The notes beneath the pieces were generated by a model that saw nothing but the letters and a program-made list of their open reading frames with translations, had not been told where the DNA came from and did no database searches. Shown one piece after another: positions 57,179-64,000 of a stretch of DNA of 64,000 nucleotides; positions within the stretch are counted from its first letter, which is position 1, and every line of letters begins with the position of its first letter. A program made the translations under genes and the position numbers. This stretch comes from AC-43 sp963728855 (GTDB lineage: Bacteria > Actinomycetota > Actinomycetes > Mycobacteriales > Micromonosporaceae), in NCBI GenBank assembly GCA_963728855.1, contig CAVSLN010000001.1, forward strand, positions 496,001 through 560,000. Reading direction: 5' to 3'.

Positions 57179-58006
57179 ATGCCCGCGACCGGTCGGGAGT
57201 TCTCCGACGAGGCTGCCCGCGCTGCTCTCGCCGCTCTACCCGGGCCGTACCTGCCGTGGGGGACCGGCGCGATGCGGCCGGCCGGGCTCGTGACCGTCTG
57301 CAACGACATCATCCTCAACGGGCGACGCCGGGTCGTCGAGCTCGGCAGCGGAATCAGCACGGTGCTGCTGGCCCGCCTACTATGCCAGCGCCCGCCGCTG
57401 GGCGGGTTCCGCATCGCAGCCGTCGAGCACGACGCCCGCTGGGCGCGGTGGGTCACCGAGCAGCTCGACCGTGAGGGCACGGGGGCCGACGTTGTGGTGG
57501 TGCACACGCCGCTGGCCCCGCACCCGCACGCCGAGGGGGGACTGAGCTGGTACGACGACGCCGCCCTGACCGGGGGTTTGCGCAATGCGCTGCGGGGCGA
57601 TCCTATCGACCTGCTCCTGGTGGACGGCCCACCCGCCTACGCCGCCGGCCACGGGCTGGCGCGCTACCCGGCACTGCCCGTCCTGTATGACTGGCTCGCC
57701 CCTGGCGCGACCGTCGTCCTCGACGACGCCGAGCGGCCCGGGGAGCAGGAGGTCCTGCGACGGTGGGAGCGCGAGACCGGCCTCGACTTCGACCGTCAGG
57801 CCGAGCGGGCCGGCGTGGCCGTGGCCAGGATTGGCGGCGGGGCCCGGTCACCGGTCCTCACCACGGCTGAGGAGCGGGAAAGGGTGGAGAGGGAGTGCGG
57901 CGGCTGGAGGTCGGGCGAGTCATCGGCGTGCTCGAGGTCCTCGTTGCACCCGCCTGGCATCACGTCGACCGATCCGCGAACAACCCGATCAGTCCGACCA
58001 CGCTAA
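57179..58006 (+). CDS. Class I SAM-dependent methyltransferase-like protein
   Basis: About 275 residues from the ATG at 57179 (start uncertain; frame open from 56921). VCNDIILNGRRRVVELGSG, ISTVLLARLL, FRIAAVEHDARWARWVTEQL, PIDLLLVDGPPAYAAGHGLA and LAPGATVVLDDAERPGEQEV show the Methyltransf_24-like fold. The end (after VERECGG) loses protein character, so a frameshift near 57895 is likely; a stop in another frame may be the true end. Confidence 0.75.
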   Translation: MPATGREFSDEAARAALAALPGPYLPWGTGAMRPAGLVTVCNDIILNGRRRVVELGSGISTVLLARLLCQRPPLGGFRIAAVEHDARWARWVTEQLDREGTGADVVVVHTPLAPHPHAEGGLSWYDDAALTGGLRNALRGDPIDLLLVDGPPAYAAGHGLARYPALPVLYDWLAPGATVVLDDAERPGEQEVLRRWERETGLDFDRQAERAGVAVARIGGGARSPVLTTAEERERVERECGGWRSGESSACSRSSLHPPGITSTDPRTTRSVRPR

Positions 58007-58056
58007 CTCGGACCGCGGGGGGTGTGACCGGTCCAGGCTGGAGGCGGGCGCCCACC

Positions 58057-59139
58057 TCACCCAACCTGGCGTGGATGGATCACCCGGCGGTAGACGGCGG
58101 CGTACTGCCCGGCCACAGGTCCGGCCTGGAAGCGCGCGGCGTACACCCGGCCGCCGTCGAGGTCCGTGCGCTGCTCGCCGCGCAGGATGGCGGCGATGCC
58201 GGCCGCGAGCGCTGGGGGTCCTCGGGGGCCACGAGTAGGCCGCGGCCCTCGCCCAACGTCAACGGCAGTCCCTCCACGGCGGTGCCGACGACCGGCACGC
58301 CGAGACCCATCGCGACGACCGCCGACTGTGACCACGCTTCCTCGCGGGACGGGACGACGTGCACCGCCGCTGCGGCGACGTAGCGGGCGGGGTGGTAGGT
58401 CCAGCCGGTGAATCGGACCCGCTCGGCCAGTCCGAGCTGGTGGGTGCGGCGCTGCAGCCATGGTCGCATCGGCCCGTCGCCGACGAGGTAGCAGTGGGGC
58501 AGCTCGCCCAGTTCGTTCGGCGAGCAGCGGCAACGCCTCGACGAGGACGTCTGGACCCTTGTCCTCGCGGAACCTGCCGGTGAAGGTCAGCCGGGGAGTC
58601 GCCAGATCGGGCAGCGGCGAGGCGTCGAGCCCTTCGACGGCCGAGCGTCCCTCGTGCACCGAACGCGGATCCAGTCCCAGGGTCGCGGCGAAGGCCCGCG
58701 CCGCCGGGCCGTGCGCGAAGAACGCGGCCAGCCGCGGCGCGGCGGCCTTCGCCGCCGCGCTGTGATCGCCATGCGGCCAGGTCACCGCGTTGTGCTCACT
58801 GGCGACCAGCGGCGTACCGATGCCCTCCAGCGCTGCGGCGGCCGCCCACCAGGCGCCGAACATGTGGGCGTGGACGAGGTCGGCGCCCACGAGCCGGGGG
58901 CGCAGCCAATCGACGAAAGCATCGTCTGGCGTCCACTGCAGCCGCCGGTGCTCGCCCGGGGAGAAGGCCTCGATCGCCACGCCGTAGCGGCGGGCCACGC
59001 CAATGCCCGCCCCGGTGGCGTCCCCGGCCAACAGCAGCGACGAGTCGATCCCGAAGCCGGCCAGGGCCCGCGACAGCCGCAGCGCGGACAGCTGAGCGCC
59101 ACCCGGTTCGAGCACGCCGACGATCCGAACAACGCGCAT
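58057..59139 (-). pseudogene. GT4-family glycosyltransferase, frame disrupted
   Basis: ATG at 59139. N-terminal Rossmann half: MRVVRIVGVLEPGGAQLSAL, ADLVHAHMFGAWWAAAAALE, GTPLVASEHNAVTWPHGDHS. C-terminal half: RLTFTGRFREDKGPDVLVEA, then a second frame from about 58500 (LGLAERVRFTGWTYHPARYV, VHVVPSREEAWSQSAVVAMG with the Ex7E-type motif, GTAVEGLPLTLGEGRGLL) and back to the first frame near 58210. Retaining GT-B glycosyltransferase; donor and acceptor unknown. Confidence 0.8.
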
Positions 59140-59472
59140 CACCGACACGACCCCGCTCGCTCCATGGGCACCATCGTGCCTGAGTCTGATCACGTCCTTC
59201 GCACCCACCGATCGCAGGCACCCGGCGCGCTTCCCACCGCCGGACCACCGTTGACACGATGCCGTGCGGCTGTCAACGGCCCGTCCAGCCGCCGCTTCGC
59301 CATCCGCACATCGGCATGAGCGGACGTTGCGAGCCGAACGCCGATCCCTGCTCAACGACTTGACGGTCACTCTCCGTTAGTGGGATCTCCTGGACTTCTC
59401 TGGAACGATCGCGTACCCCGTCTCTGGACGAACTCGTACCTGCCAGTGGAGATCAGCCCGTACCCCGACGCT

Positions 59473-59580
59473 ACCCAACAGCCGATCCGTAGGCGCTGTT
59501 GGGCCAGCCCGTATGGCTGTTCGGTGGAGCCCACACCGCTGTTGGGTGGGGCCACTTCTGCGGAGGTCGCGCTGTTGGGT
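59473..59580. repeat. GCTGTTGGGT repeat cluster 4, helically phased
   Basis: Copies at 59473-59482 (inverted, exact), 59495-59504 (one mismatch), 59516-59525 (one mismatch), 59538-59547 (exact) and 59571-59580 (exact). Start-to-start spacings are 22, 21, 22 and 33 bp, i.e. whole helical turns. It lies 105 bp before the first gene of the plus-strand ICE operon; the spacer 59140-59684 has no other feature. Confidence 0.85.
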
Positions 59581-59684
59581 TGGTGTTGGCTGCTCGCGGC
59601 GTGCCCGGCGCGGTGATCAAGCCTGCCGCGGGGGCGGTTGGTTGATGTGAACGGGGTCGCACCTGGCACGGGAGCCACCCGCCC

Positions 59685-60366
59685 ATGACCGACACCAACC
59701 AGCAACCCGCCCACTCCACTGACGGGCGGCCGGCCATGACCCGGCGCGCGCCGGTCGCCGGTATCGACGTGGTCCCCGGCGACCCGCCGGTGCCGCTGTC
59801 CGTCTGGTACCGCGCCAACCCCGGTGACGGTCGGCGGGACCTGGCCCGGCAGATCATCGACAGTTACAGCAACCCCGGGCAGGTCGTGCTCGACTTCGAC
59901 GCCGACACGCACCTGCGTACGGCCGCGGCGGTCGCCGGGCGGGTCTACCTGTCCCTGCCTCGTATCCGCATCCTCGTCGATCTGGCCGCGGTGGGCGTCG
60001 ACCTGATCGTGGTGCGCTGGCCCCGCCCCAAACGTGACTCCCGGGCCGCGTCATCCACGGCCGAGCATGATCTGGCCCTGGCACTGCGGTCCCTGCTCGG
60101 CGCATACGGCCACGCCGTGATCGCGTTCGACCCGCCACCGCCTGGAGTCCTGCACGCCGCCCAGGCCGCGCCGCTGATCGACGCCGCCACCAACGTCGGT
60201 CTGGGCCACCGGCAAAACGTCATCCACCTCGACACCGGCCTACGCGGCGATGTCCTGGACACCACCGGCCTGCCACCCGACACAGCAGGGCCGGCCGCCG
60301 GGGTGGCAGCACCAGGCCCACCGCCATCTGCTCGTCCTGTCCCCGCGGGCAGGCCGCCATGCCTGA
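59685..60366 (+). pseudogene. Unknown ICE protein paired with DNA methyltransferase, frame disrupted
   Basis: ATG at 59685. SVWYRANPGDGRRDLARQII, SYSNPGQVVLDFDADTHLRT (methyltransferase-like NPGxVVLDxDADT), AGRVYLSLPRIRILVDLAAV. The last part is in another frame after a G run at 60300-60303: WQHQAHRHLLVLSPRAGRHA with a stop at 60364-60366 overlapping the next ATG region. SAM-fold relative; role unknown, perhaps with the DNA methyltransferase that follows. Confidence 0.65.
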
Positions 60367-61386
60367 ACACGCCGAGTCCGAGCACGCCATGCCTGGGCAC
60401 CGCCTCGGTCCTGTCGGCTGGGGGTACAGCACTGTGATCAGCGGGCTGCCGGTGCGCCGCGACGAGGGCTGCCCGGTCTGCCGGGCGATGCCGCTGGGGG
60501 ACCCCCACGGGGTCCACACCCCGGCCGGCTTGTCGGTGTGGCCGGCCGGGCAGCGCAGCCCCGCCACCCAACGCCGCGGCCTGTTCGTCCCCGGCTCCGG
60601 GCAGCATCCGGCCCGGATGCTGCCCGATCTGGCCCGCCACGCCATCCACACCTACAGCCCGCCCGGCGGGATCGTGCTCGACCCGCTCGCCGGTAGCGGC
60701 ACCACACTGGTCGCGGCGCTGCTGGCCGGCCGCGACGCCGTCGGGGTCGAGTACGAACCCCGGTGGGCGGACCTGGCCCGCGCCAACGCCGCCCACGCCG
60801 TACGGCAGGCCGGCGGCGGGGACTGGCTGGTGCAGCGCGGCGACGCCACCCGGCTACCCGGCCGGCTGCCCCGGCTGCTGCGCGGCCGGGTCGACCTGAT
60901 CCTGACCTCACCGCCGTACGGGCGCACCATGCACGGCCGCGTCGAGCACCGCCACGGCCCGCTGACCCGCTTCGCCAACCGGTACGGCCCACCCGACCCG
61001 GCGAGCCTGGCCCACCGGGGCCTTGGCTGGCATCGCCGACGGCATGCGCTCGGTGCTGGCCGGCAGCATGATGCTTGCTGCGCCCCGGCGGGTACGTGGT
61101 CATCACCGTCCGGCCGTGGCGACGCGACGGCGTCCTACACGACCTGCCCGGCGCCCTCGCCCACGTCGCGGTGCAGGTCGGCCTGCAACCGGTGCAGCAG
61201 TGCGTGGCGCTGCTGGCCGCGATCCGCGACGGGCACCTGCTGGCCCGCCACTCCTTCCACCAACTCACCGTCACCCGCGCCGCCCGCGCCGCCGGCACCC
61301 CCGTCCTGCTGCCCCAACACGAAGACGTCCTGGTCCTGCGCGCACCCGGCGGCGACCGGCCCGCACCCGCGGCGGGTGCGCGATGA
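60359..61386 (+). pseudogene. Site-specific DNA methyltransferase (N4/N6 type), frame disrupted
   Basis: ATG at 60359. Zinc-like GCPVCRAMPLG, then PPGGIVLDPLAGSGTTLVAA (SAM motif DPxxGSGT) and DLILTSPPYGRTMHGR (motif IV TSPPY, typical of N4-cytosine/N6-adenine enzymes). Two shifts follow, at a G run near 61017-61020 (then LAGIADGMRSVLAGSMMLA) and near 61074 (then RPGGYVVITVRPWRRDGVLH), with stop at 61386. Probably protects the element from host restriction. Confidence 0.8.
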
Positions 61387-61952
61387 CCCGCCGCCGGGCC
61401 GGCCGGCTACGCCGGCTGCGCGTCGTCCCGGTCACCTACCGGGTCGCGTGCCAGTTCGTCCGTACCCACCACCGCCACCTCGCCCCGCCGCAGGGCCACA
61501 AGTTCTCCCTCGGCTTGCTTCGCCGCGATGGGCAGCTCGTCGGGGTGGCCATCGTCAGCCGCCCGCTCGCCCGGCACCTCGACGACGGGCTGACCGCCGA
61601 AGTGACCCGGCTGTGCACCGACGCCACCAGCCAGGCACGCTCGGCGTTGCTGGCCGCCGCCTGGCGTACCGCACGGGCGATGGGCTACCAGCAGATGATC
61701 ACCTACACGAGGGCCGAGGAACCCGGCGCCAGCCTGCGCGCCGCCGGCTGGCATCCGGTCGCCACACGACCAGCTCGCCCGGGGTGGGACACCCCGAGCC
61801 GGCCCCGCCGTAGCAGCGGCGCGGGCAGCACGGCCTGGGTGCTGTGGCGCGTGAGCGTGGCCGGCACCGCCCGCCGCCACATCCCACGCAACCTCACGCC
61901 GGACGCGGCCCATGTGGACAGCGGCGGCCACGAGTCGGGGCGTCGGCCATGA
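61383..61952 (+). CDS. XF1762-family protein
   Basis: 189 residues from the ATG at 61383, overlapping the methyltransferase stop (ATGA). FVRTHHRHLAPPQGHKFSLG, LLRRDGQLVGVAIVSRPLAR, LTAEVTRLCTDATSQARSAL, RTARAMGYQQMITYTRAEEP and GASLRAAGWHPVATRPARPG match the XF1762 family, seen next to phage and ICE DNA methyltransferases. GNAT-like shape; the function is unknown. Confidence 0.85.
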   Translation: MTRRRAGRLRRLRVVPVTYRVACQFVRTHHRHLAPPQGHKFSLGLLRRDGQLVGVAIVSRPLARHLDDGLTAEVTRLCTDATSQARSALLAAAWRTARAMGYQQMITYTRAEEPGASLRAAGWHPVATRPARPGWDTPSRPRRSSGAGSTAWVLWRVSVAGTARRHIPRNLTPDAAHVDSGGHESGRRP

Positions 61953-62290
61953 CCCGCCGACGTGCACCCGGGCGCCCGCCCGCCCCGATCGGCCCCCTCG
62001 ACGTGCAGCCCAACACCCAGGCCAGCCCCGTGCAGCGCTCTGACGCACCCCGCGACGAGGCACCAACGCACGAGCAGGCCGGCTCCTCCCAGGAAGGCGG
62101 CGAGTCGCGCTACCGTCGCCCCGCCCCGCCACCACCAGCACGAACACCACCCGTGACCGTTCGCATCGAACTGGTACTCATCGACGGGGCCGAAGGCAAA
62201 CAGCTACGCGCCCGCCAGGCCGCAGCCATCCGGGAGGCACTGCGATGGTTCGCCCAACACCCACCGCCACCGACGGGGGACACCCCATGA
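61949..62290 (+). CDS. Small hypothetical ICE protein
   Basis: 113 residues from ATG at 61949 (ATGA overlap), and its stop overlaps the recombinase start (ATGA). Proline-rich and polar first 80 residues, then VTVRIELVLIDGAEGKQLRA and RQAAAIREALRWFAQH. Probably a small recombination or regulatory partner of the integrase; no family recognised. Confidence 0.65.
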   Translation: MTRRRAPGRPPAPIGPLDVQPNTQASPVQRSDAPRDEAPTHEQAGSSQEGGESRYRRPAPPPPARTPPVTVRIELVLIDGAEGKQLRARQAAAIREALRWFAQHPPPPTGDTP

Positions 62291-64000
62291 GCCCGCCGAC
62301 GCCGGCAACCGGGCCGGCCAACGACGAGGACGTCACGCTGCTGTCCTGGCTTCAGGCCATCGCCGAGCAGAACGTGCCCGACGCGTTCGGACCGGTCAAG
62401 ATCCCCGTCGCGTGGTTGGGACGTACCTCCACCGACGACAACCAGGACCCCACTCTGTCCCTGCCCCGGCAACTGGCCACCTGCCGCAGCCGCCTGTCCG
62501 ACCAGTTCGTCATCGTCGCGCACTTCTACGACGTGGAATCCGGCCGCACCCGCGAAGACCTACGCGGCCGGGGCCACGGCCACGAACAGTTCGCCATCCC
62601 CATCCCCCGCGACGGCGGCATCGCCGACCTCCTCGAAGAAGCCAAGCGGGGTGACCGGCGTTTCGTCGCGGTGATCTGCGAGTCCATCGAACGCGTCGCC
62701 CGAATCACCTACTTCGGCACCAAAATCGAGTATGAGCTGGAGCAGGCCGGGGTGGCGCTGCTGGCCGCCGACGAGGGCATCGACCCAGCCACCATCCCCG
62801 CCCTCGGGCAGGGCAGCGGCCCGGTCAAGCGGGCCACCCCCACGCTGACCCGCCGGGTCAAGCAGGCCATCGCCGAGTGGTACGTGCTCAACATGCTCGA
62901 ACTGTCCTGGGGCGGGTTCAAAGAGCACACCAACCAGGGCTACAACATCGGCAAACCCCCCTACGGCTACCGGGCGGTCAGACTGCGCCACCCGGTCAAG
63001 GCCAAGGCCCAGGAAGGCAAGGTCAAACACCGGCTGGAACCCGACCCGGTCCGCGGCCCCGTCGTCACCCAGATCTTCACCTGGCGGGCACTGGAACGAC
63101 TGAGCTACCAGGCCATCGCCGACCGGCTCAACACCGACCCCGACCGGTACCCGCCACCCGACCCGATCCCCGGCGAAGGCCGCCGCCGCATCGGCGCCTG
63201 GACCTACGGATCGGTACGCGAAGTCCTCGACAACCCCAAACACACCGGCTACATGGTGTGGAACCGGCGCAAGAACCCCCGCACCCAACGCGGCGTACCC
63301 GGCCGGGTCAACCCACCCAACCAATGGGTCTGGTCCGAACGCCCCACCCACGAACCCCTCATCACCCGAGACCTGTTCGAGGCCGCCTCCACCACCGGCC
63401 GGTTCCGGCAAGGCTCCCGCCCCGGACCCGCCGCCAACACCCACCCGCAGACCGCGCGCACCTACCTCATGCGCTCCTACCTGTTCTGCCACCTGTGCGC
63501 GCGGCGCATGTGGGGCAACACCAAGAAGATCGGCGGAAACCCCGACAAGCGCTACGTCTACTACCACTGCAAAACCAGCCCGAAAAACCACGGCCACCTG
63601 CCCTGGTACCCCGACCACCCCCGCCACATCAGCCTGCGCGAAGACCTGATCACCGAACCGGTCGCCCGGTTCTTCCGTGACCGGGTCTTCGGCCCCAACC
63701 GCAAGATCCTGCTCGCCGACACCCTGCCCAACCCCGGCCAACCCGACCCCGAGCTCGACGCCCGCCGCGCCGCCCTCCACACGCACCTGGCCGACCTGCA
63801 ACGCCGCCAGACCAACCTCATGCGCGAACTCAGCGACCACCAGCCAAGCGGCGACCCCGACCTGGACACCGCCTGGCGCGCCGCGATCCAGGACCAGTTC
63901 GCCGCCAACCTCGCCGAACAACGCACCGCCACCGCGCTGCTGGACGACCTCACCCGGCAGCAGCACGACCAAGCCCCAGCTGATCTCGACCTGTTCGACG
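62287..64000 (+). CDS. Large serine recombinase, probable ICE integrase (3' end outside window)
   Basis: Runs from ATG at 62287 beyond the window, at least 571 residues. The resolvase domain has nucleophile S48 in VAWLGRTSTDDNQDPTLSLP and FVAVICESIERVARITYF. Recombinase domain: LNMLELSWGGFKEHTNQGYN, YGYRAVRLRHPVKAKAQEG, REVLDNPKHTGYMVWNRRK. Zinc ribbon: FCHLCARRMWGN and YVYYHCKTSPKNH. As the last gene of the plus-strand operon it is the best candidate integrase; the att site should lie just beyond the window. Confidence 0.9.
   Translation, partial: MSPPTPATGPANDEDVTLLSWLQAIAEQNVPDAFGPVKIPVAWLGRTSTDDNQDPTLSLPRQLATCRSRLSDQFVIVAHFYDVESGRTREDLRGRGHGHEQFAIPIPRDGGIADLLEEAKRGDRRFVAVICESIERVARITYFGTKIEYELEQAGVALLAADEGIDPATIPALGQGSGPVKRATPTLTRRVKQAIAEWYVLNMLELSWGGFKEHTNQGYNIGKPPYGYRAVRLRHPVKAKAQEGKVKHRLEPDPVRGPVVTQIFTWRALERLSYQAIADRLNTDPDRYPPPDPIPGEGRRRIGAWTYGSVREVLDNPKHTGYMVWNRRKNPRTQRGVPGRVNPPNQWVWSERPTHEPLITRDLFEAASTTGRFRQGSRPGPAANTHPQTARTYLMRSYLFCHLCARRMWGNTKKIGGNPDKRYVYYHCKTSPKNHGHLPWYPDHPRHISLREDLITEPVARFFRDRVFGPNRKILLADTLPNPGQPDPELDARRAALHTHLADLQRRQTNLMRELSDHQPSGDPDLDTAWRAAIQDQFAANLAEQRTATALLDDLTRQQHDQAPADLDLFD

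Overview
The window is very GC-rich with dense overlapping genes, actinobacterial regulators, replication-relaxation and DUF2637-type transfer genes. It looks like an actinomycete chromosome, probably Micromonosporaceae (inference from gene style, not from a marker gene). No rRNA or tRNA gene was recognised.

Region 1 (1-17.5 kb) is chromosomal backbone under decay. It holds a MacB-type ABC exporter (permease, ATPase, adaptor) divergent from an OmpR-type response regulator and its histidine kinase, a Helicase_C_3 protein like mycobacterial Rv0862c, a cyclase-family pseudogene with three lesions, an IS4-family transposase, an HTH protein, a SecD-head-domain membrane protein and a TetR fragment.

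Region 2 (17.5-24.4 kb) is an IS66 transposase gene split by a group II intron that itself contains a second, related group II intron (a twintron). Removing both restores an in-frame transposase. An IS5-like transposase tail lies just beyond.

Region 3 (24.45-50.4 kb, almost all minus strand) is the core of an integrative conjugative element (ICE). From promoter to end it carries an unknown gene, a TrbC/VirB2-like pilin, a TrbL/VirB6-like protein, a PrgI/VirB3-like protein, a VirB4-like ATPase, a TraD/VirD4-like coupling protein, a replication-relaxation protein, an ECF-like sigma factor, a resolvase-like protein lacking its serine, a DnaN-like clamp, DUF932, DUF2637 and a lysozyme/NlpC-P60 wall hydrolase. 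A plus-strand serine-recombinase element (44.45-47.5 kb) has inserted inside this operon; its recombinase ends in three tandem excisionase-like HTH modules.

Region 4 (50.9-59.4 kb) is a cargo-like block: a NarL-type regulator, sensor-kinase-like genes, two methyltransferases, a redoxin/2OG-Fe(II) oxygenase and a GT4 glycosyltransferase. Region 5 (59.6-64 kb) is a plus-strand ICE operon: an unknown gene, a DNA methyltransferase, an XF1762-family protein, a small protein and a large serine recombinase (probable integrase) that runs off the window.

A 10-bp motif, GCTGTTGGGT, recurs about 20 times in five places (37.96-38.09, 39.08, 49.3-49.6, 50.5-50.7 and 59.47-59.58 kb), nearly all in spacers next to ICE operon starts. 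It looks like the operator or iteron set of the element. Many genes carry single-base frameshifts, often at C/G runs, so either the element is decaying or the assembly has indel errors; pseudogene calls should be read with that in mind.
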